Positions 47,790-58,213 of a stretch of 64,000 bases of DNA are shown here, piece by piece. Each line of letters opens with the position of its first letter. The first letter of the stretch is position 1. The translations under genes were made by a program, and so were the position numbers. The notes below the pieces were generated by a model, which made no database searches, had not been told where the DNA came from, and saw only the letters and a list, made by a program, of their open reading frames with translations. The DNA is taken from assembly GCF_036850765.1 (NCBI RefSeq), contig NC_089493.1:189071140-189135139 (forward strand), given 5' to 3'. The DNA is from Saccopteryx bilineata. Its lineage: Eukaryota; Chordata; Mammalia; Chiroptera; Emballonuridae.

Positions 47790-48000
47790 TTCCAAGGACG
47801 TGGGGGTGGGGGTGATATGCTACGGACATGGTTTACGCACCTCCTGTGGGCCAGCTTCTGTGCTTGCAAACTGTATTCAGGATCTCGGTCGGCCCTTCAG
47901 CAGTTCTGTAAGGTGGATACAGTTACCCACCCACTTTTTAGAGGCAGCACCTGAGGCTCAGGGATGCTGCCATTCCCAGCAACATGCAATCCCAGGTGGA
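47790..48000 (-). mobile_element. MIR SINE fragment, antisense
   Basis: 'tcctgtgggccagcttctgtgcttgc', 'cagcagttctgtaaggtggatacagttacccacccac', 'acctgaggctcagggatgctg'. Confidence 0.65.
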
Positions 48001-48310
48001 GCTGCGACGAGCATCCAGATATGCCTCCCACCAAAGCCCGTCCATCGTCCACTGTACCATTCACTGGTGTGTGCCTGCCTTCAGCAGACGTCTGGGAGCA
48101 CCTACTAGGAGCAGAGGCAAACACTGGGGAGCAAAAGAGAAGCTTGTAATTTGGCAAGACAAGGCAAACGCACAGGACAAAGGTAATGGCGGGAAGCAGA
48201 GTATGATACAGGGACACACACCCTAAGGTTCCTTCTGTAAGGTACTTATCCCCGCCGAGGAAGAAGGAAGGACACAGCCACGAAGTGTGGATAAGCAAAA
48301 GCTTTATTTA

Positions 48311-48531
48311 CAATTTATTTATTTTTTACATTTTATTTATTCATTTTTTTAGAGAGAGGAGACACAGAGAGAGAAAGAGACAGAGAGAGGAAAGAGACAG
48401 AAAGAACAGAGGGAGGAGCAGGAAGCATCAACTCCCATATGTGCCTTGACCAGGCAAGCCTGGGGTTTCGAACCGGCGACCTCAGCATTCCAGGTTGACG
48501 CTTTTACCCACTGCGCCACCACAGGTCAGGC
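48311..48531 (-). mobile_element. tRNA-derived SINE, short GGCGCAGTGG family
   Basis: Antisense. Flanked by AGCAAAAGCTTTATTTA (48294-48310) and AGCAAAAACTTTATTTA (48532-48548), a 17-bp duplication with one mismatch. Contains a GA-rich tract, TATGTGCCTTGACCAGGCAA, B-box complement GGTTTCGAACC and the head complement GCGCCACCACAGGTCAGGC. Confidence 0.92.
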
Positions 48532-48548
48532 AGCAAAAACTTTATTTA

Positions 48549-49949
48549 GTACAACGCATCCCACCTGATGAGGTTCTCTGGTCCGTGAAAAGGGGCCAGA
48601 GAAGTCACATGGAGGAAACCATGTGGGGGAAATTTAAAGGGTCATTAGGGCGGTCGTGCTAATATGACGTGGCGGAATTTCATTGGCTGGCAGACAGTCA
48701 CTCTTTTCCAAAGGACTCCTGGGAAGTTTCTTTTGGGCGATTACAGCCAAAAGTTCCTGGGTCTGGTTCCTCACATGACTTTCCTCCATTGCCCACCGAT
48801 CTCACACTTCCCCGTTCGAAGAGTCTTTGATGCTCTGGTCTGGATGACACGGGCAGTGAACACGGTGGAAGGAGTCATCCCGCTTGCTGCGTGTATCTGA
48901 TGGCGTGTGCGCTCTTCCATCTGTCTCCGGCAAGCACCAGCGCAGGTCTACCCAGGATGGCTGTCTCTGCACTCCCATATTACAGTGGGAAGTCAAGGTC
49001 AAGTTCAAAGTCAAAGTCAGAAGTCTTTGTGGTTTTATTTTTATTTTATTTTTTCTCTACTAAATCAAGACTTACCAATTAACTTGGAAAAAGTCAACAA
49101 GTTAACAACACCGGGGCGGGGTGGTAGACAGGAAGGACTCCTCATTTCATCCCAAAGACGCTGAAATGGATTTGCTCGAAAGCCCCAGGTTTCTCTAGTG
49201 ACCTCCACGGACCTTGCCTGTCACACTGAGCAGTGTATCATTTCTTGAGGGGCAAAAGATGTTTTGCCATGAAAAATGCTATGTTATATCACAATGTGAC
49301 ACTATTTAAATATCAAGAGTTGAAGCTGCTATTTAGAAAAGGAAAAACAAAAACGGAAGGCCATAAATTGAGGCGCTAATTATTCCAGCTGTGAGTATTT
49401 TTGGTATGACTGCAAATTTTGAAGAGGGCAAAATAGAGAATTTTCCTGTTGTTCACAACATATGCAAATATAGTGATGTCCCCTGTGATCTAAAAGGTTC
49501 AGGGATCAGAAACCTTGAAAGCCTATTTTTCCCTGAATCAAAATTAGTTTGAGTAAGCTTAGGGAATCATGATATGAAATTGGCTTTTAATTATACTAAT
49601 TGGGTTATTGGCTTTTTCCAACTTGGGAAGTAGCATTTTTTTTTTTTTTTTTTTTGGAAAACATTTTTAAAGTTTTATTTCAAAAGCAACCGTTCATTTC
49701 TCAACCCAGGCATAAATTCCCAACTGGGAGAAGAGAAGAAGCACATTAGTAATATCCTCAATCCCTTCCCTTCCTGATAAAATTAATAGTTTTGAGGGGT
49801 GGGGGAGGGGGTGCCTGCAGTGCCCTAGTCACTGTGCTAATTAGAACAACTCAATCCTTCCACACATCGTTCAGTTGAGCCAGGCACTGTGTGAGGTCAA
49901 GGATGTCTACTAAAGAGCAGCATATACATGACTCCTGCCCTCGACTGGT
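48549..49949. other. Unassigned intron, partly candidate conserved noncoding DNA
   Basis: 49290-49620 is repeat-free and AT-rich. A T run follows at 49638-49656. No exon recognised. Confidence 0.45.
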
Positions 49950-50215
49950 TAATGGCTACATGTATTGACTGTTCACCGGACGTCAAGCTGAATGGAAAGC
50001 ATTTCGTGTAAATAAGCTCACCCACCCCCCTAATGAACCCATGAATTAGATATTAGCATTCTCTTACTTTAACTGACGAGCCCACTAGGACTCAGAGAGG
50101 TTAAGTGTCACACACACTTGGCCAGTGTCACACAGCGTTATGTATAGGAGCCAGGAGCCAGCCCCTGGTTGTCCAAATCCAGAATCTGTAGGCATGCTAC
50201 CACCTCTCTGGTATG
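49950..50215 (-). mobile_element. MIR SINE, antisense
   Basis: 'catgaattagatattagcattctcttactttaactgacgagcccactaggactcagagaggttaagtg', 'ggccagtgtcacacagcg', 'gttgtccaaatccagaatctg'. Confidence 0.75.
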
Positions 50216-50371
50216 CTCCTGTGGGTTTCTAACATAATTAATAAGAAGAACAATAATAAAGCAATGGTTGTACGTGGGAGGGGCGGGGGTGGAAGGAGTC
50301 TGACTCTAAGTAACTGGTCACCTGTCTCTCTCCGGAGAGTATAGGAGACTTTGGCTTTCTGTTTGTTGTTG

Positions 50372-50410
50372 GTTTTAATTTTTTTATTACTTACTCATTT
50401 TAGAGAGGAA

Positions 50411-50466
<56 letters not shown>

Positions 50467-50595
50467 AAGGGAAAGGGGAGAAGCAGGAAGCATCAACTCC
50501 CATATGTGCCTTGACCGGGCAAGCCTAGGGTTTCAAACCGGCCACCTCCGCATTCCAGGTCGATGCTTCATCCACTGCGCCACCACAGGTCAGGC
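50372..50595 (-). mobile_element. tRNA-derived SINE, short GGCGCAGTGG family, with expanded GA tract
   Basis: Same family as 48311-48531: CATATGTGCCTTGACCGGGC, GGTTTCAAACCGGCCACCTC, TGCGCCACCACAGGTCAGGC. Its GA-rich region has expanded into a pure (GA)n at 50412-50462. Confidence 0.88.
50412..50462 (+). repeat. (GA)n microsatellite inside a SINE
   Basis: About 25 GA units. Confidence 0.95.
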
Positions 50596-50784
50596 CTTGT
50601 TTTTTTTAATGTATGTACTTGACATCTTTTAAATAATGTATACACTTTACATTTGCAAATGGAAAATTAAAGGCAGGGCCCTTAAAAGATGGTTTAGTTT
50701 TGCTGTTCAAGACGTGGCTGAGCAAACGGTGTCCACGGTTATCTCTCATGTCATCTCATCTCATCTCGTCTCGTCCTGCATGCA

Positions 50785-50820
<36 letters not shown>

Positions 50821-52889
50821 CACATCCTCCCACCCATTGAGTTTCCTCTTTCAACACCATTCCTAATAATGATGCCGGAAAGCGTGCTGGTTATTTAACC
50901 TCTCGCCAGCTAAATGTTTTATTATAACTCCTGAAAACCTAATTACAGTGACTTCACATGCCACAGTACCCTTTATAGGCTGCCTCTGTATTAAACTCAC
51001 TCCTTCAGAGACAATAAACCTGACGCGCGCTTCAAAGGGCACAGCCAGACCCAGCGAGCTGTGCTGAAGTCTCGCGTTTTCTAGTGCGCACCTGATCTGC
51101 CTCACTGAGCTCCACACCCCCAGCTCCTGGTACATTTCTGCCGCTATCCCTTCTCAGTTTTGGTTTTTTTTTTGGGGGGGGGGGGGGGTTGGGGGGGTTA
51201 ATGAAATTTCAGCAATGGCATGTATGGTACTAAAAGTCTTTTAGGGATTAATGGTCTGTGTACCAATACTTCCGTCCACTGCTCTGAACACCTGTGAGGT
51301 TATTTACTTGAGAGGTCTCTTTTCTCTCTACCTCGAGACCATTCAAGACTTCGGTTCGGTTTCAGGGAGAATGTTGGCCACGGCTGACTTCTCTAGCGAA
51401 CAAGATGGTGTCTTCTCTGCCCATCATCGCTGGTCCTGGTTGCTGAGTGGTGAACTCAGATGTGATCGCGGGGCACAGGTTGAAAGAGAGAGAGAGAGAG
51501 AGAGGGAGAAAAGAACCAGAACTTGGACCTTGGGAGCCAAGGCAGGACAATTATTTGTGTAGCACATTTCTGTTTAAAGGCTTGCTAGGACTTCCCCTTG
51601 GGAGTAAGGCCAGACCTGAGGAAATAGGCAGGCAGCCTCTTCGGATTCCTCTGGTTACAAGCTGGAAAATGGTACTTGGTGTTAAGGGATTGGGTGTATG
51701 TGTTTCTTTCTCTGGTGGGTTTGGAGGTTAATGAGTGAGTTTACTTGTAGTGACTCTTAAAAGAGGAAGGGAAGTCTCCAGTCACTCAGCCAACCACCCC
51801 TTCTCAGAGCCTCCGTTGGAGGTTAGTCGAGCTCCTTCTGCGTCGTAAGAATAAACTAGAAACCCACAGTGTTTTCGAATCGCTGGGGTCCTCCTTGCTA
51901 CGATGCCACGCATGAGTTTCTTGTCGGACTTCCTTTCAAAACCTTCCGTGGCCATTTAATCAGAGAACGTGTGCGCCCTTACTGTCCTCAGCCAATTCGA
52001 AGCACAGGTCCCGTTTGCCAAGATGCTGCCTCCACGGCCCCTCTTTGCTGTCGTGTAAAACGCCCGAGAGAATGGCTGTGAGGTGTGCTCTCGCGCGGCT
52101 CTCCCTCGGTTTTCATTAAACGGTTTTGTTTTCGCATGAGTAAAGGGATGACATTTACCCAAAGGACCGGCAGTGTCAGGTGACGTGATGATCACCATAT
52201 TCTTAAGAACCCACTGGGATCTGGCAGAGAGAGCTGCAGACAGCAGAGGGACCGTCCTTCCTCAGTCTGACTTCTCAATTCGGTGGCCGTTCCAAGCCCC
52301 CGCCCCGGGCCAGGAAGGATGCTCCGTCCTGGGATTGGAGCCCGCTCACCCACCCCACGTGGCTGGGAAAGAAGTGTGAAAGCTCTTCTGTTATTAATAC
52401 TTTTTTAAATTTTTTTGTAAGCCATGAAGGGCTGGTTTTCTTTATCCCTTTGAGTGTCAGCGAACTCCCAAGGACAGCACTTTGGGGGGCCCCCTCATTT
52501 GCCTTTCCTTTCTGAGACACAAGTGGCCAATTTTGAGAGCAATTGAGTTGTGCTTGAAAAATGTCAAGTGCATTTGGAAGCTGCACGTTTTCTGCTGAGG
52601 CCTGGAGTTCTGAGCGGAGCCGCTTCCGTGACCGGCCGCTGGGGAGAGAAGTTCAGTTGGGGAATCACGAATGATTCATCAGAGCCTACTGAGTAGCCCC
52701 TGGGGGCAAAAGCGGTCTCCACAGCCTGTTCCAGGGAAAACCACAAGTCCTCGAAGCCTTCCTGGTCCTGCCAGTGACCGCCTGGCTCGCCCCTTACCTG
52801 TGGGTCTTGCTTCATTTCATCGATGATTTTTCCTGTGGCCTAGGGGGCCAATCCTTGGGTGAATCAAAACGTGTTTTTTTTGTTTGTTT
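50596..52889. other. Unassigned intron with simple repeats
   Basis: TCTCA-type units at 50743-50775, (TC)n at 50792-50820, G runs at 51174-51197, (GA)n at about 51486-51504. 50865-51135 looks constrained. No exon recognised. Confidence 0.45.
50743..50820 (+). repeat. (TCTCA)n and (TC)n
   Basis: Degenerate TCATC/TCTCG units followed by about fourteen TC units. Confidence 0.9.
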
Positions 52890-53290
52890 GTTTTAACATG
52901 TCATTATGAAAATGTTCAAACATACAGAGAAGGATGTGAGGGCGATCTGGCTGTGACATCTGTCACCCCATTGATCGCTAGGGTTGATTCGGCTGATCTG
53001 GCTGGCTAGGCGGGTGTCCCCTTCCTCCCTCACCGCTCCATGTGCATCCCTCCCGAAGCTGCGCGCTCGGTCGAAGAGGACGACCTTCCCCGCTAGAGGA
53101 GAGGACCGTTTTTCGGTCAAGGGTATACGAGTAGCTGCGCTCCCCTGCTAGGACCTCCAAACAAGTCTCAAACATACAGAGAAGTCGGAAGAACAGGATG
53201 ACCTAAGAATAACCACGGAGTCGCGATAACAGGCTATCATTTTGCCACATGTGCCCCGTTATTATAAGTGATGGCATTAAAAAATAACAT
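52890..53290 (-). repeat. Possible L1 3' UTR-type remnant with an internal repeated segment
   Basis: TTCAAACATACAGAGAAG occurs at about 52916 and a near-identical copy at about 53169, each followed by A/G-rich sequence. The second continues into 'ttttgccacatgtgccccgttat', a common interspersed-repeat segment. Family uncertain. Confidence 0.45.
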
Positions 53291-53555
53291 TAATGCCCAC
53301 TGAAATTTTTCAGTCCTTTGATTTTTCTCGTGTAAATAAAACATCCCTGTTTCTAATGTACTGATTCTGTCTACAGATATGGCTGATGGTCAGATACTGA
53401 TAATTAGGCTCTGGAGATACTAACAGTAATAGCTACCAGTAACAAGGATCAAGGATTTCACAATTTGATTTGGAACAGATACATTAATTCTTAATATGAA
53501 GATTACTGACATATTTATATATATGTGTGTGGGCATATATATATTATAACAAATA

Positions 53556-54137
53556 CATGGTGCACTTTTGACCGGTCACAGGAAAGCAACAAAAGACAAT
53601 AGAAATGTGAAATCCGCACCAAATAAAAGGAAAACTCTCCCAGTTTCATACCTATTCAGTGTGGTTCGATGTGGGCTCACGCACAGATTTTTTAGGGCTT
53701 CTTAGGTAGCTATCCCGTATAGCCTCTACAGACTCATCACTGACTGATGGCCTACCAGAATGGGGTTTCTCCACCAAACTGCCGGTTTCCTTCAACTGCT
53801 TATCCCACCGAGTCATGCTATTCCTATGCGGTGGTGCTTTGTTATAAACGTGTCGATATTCACGTTGCACTTTGGTCACAGATTTGAATTTAGCGAGCCA
53901 CAGAACACACTGAACTTTCCTCTGTACCGTCCACATCTCGACTGGCATGGCCTTGGGCTGCTCCGCTGTATACACGGTGTTACGTCATCATCTGCGCATG
54001 CGCACATGCTGCCACATCATCCTACAGAAACTGGGAGGGTTTTCCTTTTATTTGGTGCAGATCTCACATTTCTATCGTCTTTTGTTGCTTTCCTGTGACC
54101 GGTCAAAAGTGCACCATGACTTTACAGACACACTGTA
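53556..54137 (-). mobile_element. Mariner/Tc1-like DNA transposon, internally deleted
   Basis: Long terminal inverted repeats of 92 bp (53556-53647 and 54027-54118) differ at only four positions. The right end continues with ACTTTACAGACACACTG to 54135 and a flanking TA; the matching outer ~17 bp are missing on the left, where TATTATAACAAATA stands instead. Between the repeats lies a - strand reading frame for a helix-turn-helix domain but no catalytic domain. Low divergence of the repeats suggests recent activity. Superfamily is inferred from the HTH type and TA flank. Confidence 0.85.
53652..53975 (-). pseudogene. Truncated transposase, N-terminal helix-turn-helix only (107 codons)
   Basis: Encodes a stretch starting around MPVEMWTVQRKVQCVLWLAK and containing YNKAPPHRNSMTRWDKQLKE and KPHSGRPSVSDESVEAIRDS. 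The layout matches the N-terminal DNA-binding domain (DUF4817-like) of transposases found widely in animals: helices, then the GRP linker. The frame ends at 53652, just inside the left inverted repeat, before any DDE/D catalytic region, so no transposition activity is expected. The frame itself is unbroken over 107 codons. Confidence 0.8.
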
Positions 54138-55174
54138 TATAGATATTCTTGAGTACACACTGGTGGGGTGGGGTGGTGTTGGAATAGGTTTTGCAAGTAG
54201 GTGATTGGAAGGTGAGTAGGAATTGGCTGGGACTGGGGCTCAGGCTGGAGTGAGGTTGGGGGGGGGGTGGGGAAGCCCAGGAAGGACCGCTGCAGAGAAC
54301 ATCCCGTGGCGTTCCCAAAGGCGTCGCGGCATGACCAGGCCGGCTAAGGGAGGATACAGGTATTTTTGTGGCTGACGTGTAGGGCTCGTGGGAGCTGCAA
54401 GCACACAGTGAGAGAGGAGGGTAAAGATTGGCAAGTGGTGGTCAGGAGGCTGGTCCACACTGAGATCTGGGTCTCCTCTTATAGGCATTGGAGGATCCGC
54501 GGGGATTTCTAAGCCAGGGCAGGATGGCATTTGTGTCTTGGGAAGAGAAGCAGCAGGAGGGCTGGCAGGAGGGAGGGTTGGTGGAAGAGGTTTGCAGAAA
54601 TGAAACTGGTGGGATTCTTTAACCCGTCGTCGGAGAGAAGGTGAGGGAAAGGGGGAAAGAGACAACGGGGACTGGCTGGAGAAGAGAAGAGAAAGAGTCT
54701 GTGTCTGGTTGTCACGTGTTCGATGCCACTATGCAATGTCATCAGGGATGCCCGAACACACCACTGGGATGCGGTCTGGACCTCAGGGAAGGGGTGGGGC
54801 TGGGAATGGCGTACAGAAGGGGGCTGAAGCCGTGGGAATGGCCAAGATCGCTACAGGAGTGACAGTTAGTGTTCGAATATTTTTAAGTACTCAGTAATGA
54901 TGACTTACAATGTCTTGATAGTCTTTCGATTTGGTTTAAGCTCCTATTTTCACTACTCTTGGAGAATTGTCCAAGAAACGCATTTGCAGTAGCTCTAAAT
55001 CAAATCTCCCATCACCCCGCTCTCTGATCAGTGTATGTTCTAACTTAACTGCAAGGCAGGGGATGATTAGTTAGTGGTTAGGAGAACTCTTCAGGTGTGT
55101 GTTTGACATTTGTCAAGCTTGAAATGGAAACGCATGTTTCAGGCTTCTTCTGTTGCCCTGAGTAGTAGTAAATG
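54138..55174. other. Unassigned intron
   Basis: G/A-rich in places (54240-54275, 54610-54700). Nothing recognised. Confidence 0.45.
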
Positions 55175-55335
55175 TTACTCGAAAGGCACCGAGCACTGAC
55201 TCCGAGGCACGCCCTTGGCTAAGTGCTCTCCCTACATGATCTTAGGTAAGCCTTGCAACAGCCCGTGCGAGGATATGAGGCAGCGGTGCTGTTCTTCCCT
55301 CCGTTCTATAGATGAGGAGATAGAGGCTCACGTGA
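55175..55335 (-). mobile_element. MIR SINE fragment, antisense
   Basis: 'ccttggctaagtgctctccctacatgatcttaggtaagccttgcaacagccc', 'ttctatagatgaggagatagaggctcacgtgag'. Confidence 0.75.
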
Positions 55336-55429
55336 GCAGCGATAGGAAACGTTCATGGGCTCTCTTGTCCAAAAATGGCACTACCAAGACTCCAAATCCA
55401 AGGGTATCTTGTTCAGAAATTCTGCCTGG

Positions 55430-55793
55430 GCCCTGGCTGGTTGGCTCAGTGGTAGAGCATTGGCCCAGTGTGTAGAAGTCCCAGTTCAATTCCCGGCCAG
55501 GGCTCACAGGAGAAGCACCCATCTGCTTCTCTACCCCTACCCCCTCCTTCCTCTCTATCATTCTCTTCTCCTCTCACAGCCAAGGCTCCATTGGAGCAAA
55601 GTTGGCCCAGGCACTGAGAATGGCTCCATAGCCTCCGCCTCAAGTGCTAGAATCCTCCGGCCCCAATGGAACAACGCCCCAGATGGGCCGAGCATCGCCC
55701 CCTGGTGGGCATGCTGGGTGGATCCCGGTAGGGTGCATGTAGGAGTCTAACTGCCTTCCCACTTCTCACTTCAGAAAAATACACACAAAAAAA
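55430..55793 (+). mobile_element. tRNA-derived SINE, GCCCTGGCTGG long family
   Basis: Head GCCCTGGCTGGTTGGCTCAG, body TCCATTGGAGCAAAGTTGGC, one- to two-unit internal repeat and an A-rich tail. Target duplication AAATTCTGCCTG on both sides. Moderately diverged. Confidence 0.9.
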
Positions 55794-55806
55794 AAATTCT
55801 GCCTGT

Positions 55807-56219
55807 ATACCCTGTTCCTGCTGCCTCCTCTCCCAGAAGACACTATTTTTTAACCTGGAGCGTTCAGAGAGAGCTGTTGGACAAGGTATACAAAGTCTTA
55901 TTTATGGATCAAACCCCTTGGCTTTATTCAGGTCGTTGAACATACTTCTAGTACAAATAAAGTTTAAGTATCAGTTGTTTATTTTAATGTTAGCTATATT
56001 AAACACTTCTCTAACCAGATACTCATTTTCTGATGTGACTGTTACTCATATCAGGCTTGTTTGATCTTTGTCAAGGATTAAAATACTTCCAAGGTTTTGT
56101 CTAGAAGCAGCCAAGATACTAATCTTCGTGATGAGAGCGATCTTGCCCCGGGACCCTGTGGGGGAAGCCGCCTAACCCCAATAGGCAGGGCCAGTGTGGT
56201 GGAGTGGGTCCAAGTAGAG
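55807..56219. other. Unassigned intron
   Basis: Unique, AT-rich sequence. Confidence 0.45.
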
Positions 56220-56400
56220 ACGGGCAGATTGGAGTCTGAGCCTCAGCGACCCAGCTTGCTAACCCTGAGTCTCCATTTTCTCATCTGAAAAACGGTGGTA
56301 ATGACAGTCCCCACCTCATAGGGTTAATGTGACGGGTTTGTTGCAAGTAAAACGTTTAGCACTGTAACTAATACATTGTATGTGGTCCATAAATACAGTT
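56220..56400 (+). mobile_element. MIR SINE, sense
   Basis: 'aaccctgagtctccattttctcatctgaaaaacggtggtaatgacagtccccacctcatagggtt', then 'gttgcaagtaaaacgtttagcactgtaac'. Confidence 0.8.
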
Positions 56401-56994
56401 GCACCTACTAAAGACTTGAAAAGAAAGGGAATACCCTTAAAACATTTAGGCATCTTAGAACTGATGCTGACTAAACATCACAAAACAGTGAGGGAGCTCC
56501 ATCCATTCATTTACTCAAGTCACTCAAGTACTCAAGTCTCCCTTGCCTGCTGAACTTGGAGTTGGCTACATAAAGATTAATAAGTTACAAAATAAGACAC
56601 GGCCCCTGGCTTTCAGCTGCTCAAACTCTAGATTCTACTTAAGCCATTCTTTCAAGTCCACTCATATACATTTCCTGGAAGGCAAGCCACCTTTTTCAAA
56701 CGGTGTGGCAAGGCACATTTAAAGTCCTACACGGCACACGTAAGAAAGAGAACAGCTACGATCAGAGAATTGATGGTCTGTGAAGTATCCTTGGAGAAAC
56801 AGTCTCCTGCCCCTGAGGAAGGGTTACATTAGGTAGCCCCAGTTGTCACACCACGGCTCTGGCCACCAAGGGCAAACATGCTTCCCAAGAAAGATCCGTG
56901 ACCCCGTGCCCTAGACAGGTGGTCTGAGAATAGCAAGCCAGAGGGAGGGGGAAACAGCCCAGGAAAAAGGCTCAAGAGAGACGTTAGCATAAGA
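56401..56994. other. Unassigned intron
   Basis: A degenerate 'ttttcaaacggtgtggcaaggcacat' segment near 56694 resembles a hAT-type end, but no second end was found. Confidence 0.4.
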
Positions 56995-57125
56995 CGGAGC
57001 TCAGGGTTTAAATCCTTGGCAAGTTGCTTAACTTCTCCAAGCCTGATTTCCCAGATCTTAAATGCAGATATTATAATATCTATCTGTAAGTTGTTAGGAC
57101 ACCATATTTCAAGTGCCTTTCGAAG
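56995..57125 (+). mobile_element. MIR SINE, sense
   Basis: 'ccttggcaagttgcttaacttctccaagcctgatttcccagatcttaaatgcagat' followed by 'ttaggacaccat'. Confidence 0.75.
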
Positions 57126-57468
57126 TCACTTTCCGATCCATCACCATAGACATCATCTCCCGAGTAACGAACAGTAACTCAATTTTCATATTCGCTTTGA
57201 ACACTTCGCAGGAGGAGTATTGTGGAAGATAAAGTCTGGATGCCTATACGAGGGCTGGTAATGGTGCGAGTTTATGGGATTAACGCACGCCACCATCTGG
57301 GGGAACCCTTCGCTCCTTCACCCGTGGCGGGCAGGGGCAGGGGCAGGGGAGGGTGGTGGCCAGGCCCGTCCTGGAATACAGAACGCAGTGTGTGACCGAC
57401 AGAAAGCAGCCGGGCCGGTCTCCCTGGGCCACCCACGCGGGTCCTGACTCTGCCCCTTCTCCCCGCAG

Positions 57469-57707
57469 GCACTTCCTCTTTAAGACCTCCTCCGGCAGCA
57501 CGCCCCTGTTCAGCAGCTCTTCTCCGGGATACCCTTTGACCTCAGGGACCGTGTACACGCCGCCCCCGCGCCTGCTGCCCCGCAACACCTTCTCCCGCAA
57601 GGCCTTCAAGCTGAAGAAGCCGTCCAAGTACTGCAGCTGGAAATGCGCGGCCCTGACCGCCATCGCCGCCGCCCTCCTCCTGGCCATCCTGCTGGCGTAT
57701 TTCATAG
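57469..57707 (+). CDS. TENM2: Teneurin-2 internal exon, juxtamembrane segment and transmembrane helix (239 bp)
   Basis: Its first base completes the Arg codon left open by the exon ending at 26560, so the joined protein reads ...PLETR-HFLFK.... Seen: acceptor CCCCGCAG before 57469 and donor ATAG|GTGAGT at 57707/57708. The product begins [20 protein letters not shown], then [20 protein letters not shown], then a basic juxtamembrane stretch ([12 protein letters not shown]), two cysteines (CSWKC) that could be acylated (inference), and a hydrophobic helix ([20 protein letters not shown]). Basic residues on the N-terminal side fit a type II topology with the N terminus in the cytoplasm. The exon exits in phase 1 with a G, so the next exon can give Val or Ala. 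Both are compatible with the alternative TENM2 junctions I recall, one inserting a short juxtamembrane segment. That downstream exon was not found in the window. The helix reads CAALTAIAA, whereas the mammalian form I remember has Ser at the Thr position. Confidence 0.94.
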
Positions 57708-58213
57708 GTGAGTCGGGGCGGCCAGCCCGCCCGCCACCCCTCCCCCAAGCTGGGGGACAGTGCGGGGGTGGGGGGCACTGCTGTCTGCACAATTTGCTCG
57801 TTGGCTCCTTGAGAGACGTGAGGATGAGTGATGGACCCGTGGTGTTTCCCCCCCTCTCCCCGGAAATCCATTTCAGTCTGATGAGCTTCTCCTGCGTGAT
57901 TCCCAGAGACATCTCTCGGATGTGGAGTGTAGCGCCCGGGCTGTGTTCTCTCTCAGGGATAAGCCGGGGATCGTCGTTCCCGCCCGGCCATCCCTCACCC
58001 CCAAAGCAGCCTTCTCGTCTCCTCCAGTGCTGGATGTTAACCCAGGTCTGTGCTCTGAAGCTCAGAAGCATTGGTTTAACTTCAGCCAAAATAAAGAAAA
58101 AGGAGAGAAAGAAGCATAGGGGTGAGCGTGCCCGGAAGCCCTGGTTTGCAGGCAGGCTGGAGGAGCTAGCTTGTTTTCTGAGCGGTGGGGCAGAAACGGG
58201 CTGGGGGCCCTGA

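Larger units (their letters stand above)
26561..57468 (+). other. TENM2: TENM2 intron between the cytoplasmic-domain and transmembrane exons (30.9 kb)
   Basis: A phase 2 intron bounded by GTAGGT at 26561 and CCCCGCAG at 57461-57468. Reading through the donor meets an in-frame TAG at 26562-26564, so retention would truncate the protein at once. It contains most of the SINEs in the window, three L1 3'-end fragments and a mariner-like element. Confidence 0.92.

Noticed and set aside
50412..50820. CRISPR-like or satellite array
   Set aside because: Only GA and TC microsatellites; no spaced repeats of 20-40 bp.
56694..56830. Possible single hAT end (TTTTCAAACGGTGTGGCAAG)
   Set aside because: No matching inverted end or target duplication within a plausible distance.
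26329..57707. Assignment to TENM3 or TENM4 instead of TENM2
   Set aside because: The remembered TENM4 tail has a different segment before HFLFK and a different helix; TENM3 has different residues around the LESR and TPLF motifs. TENM2 fits throughout, though this is from memory.
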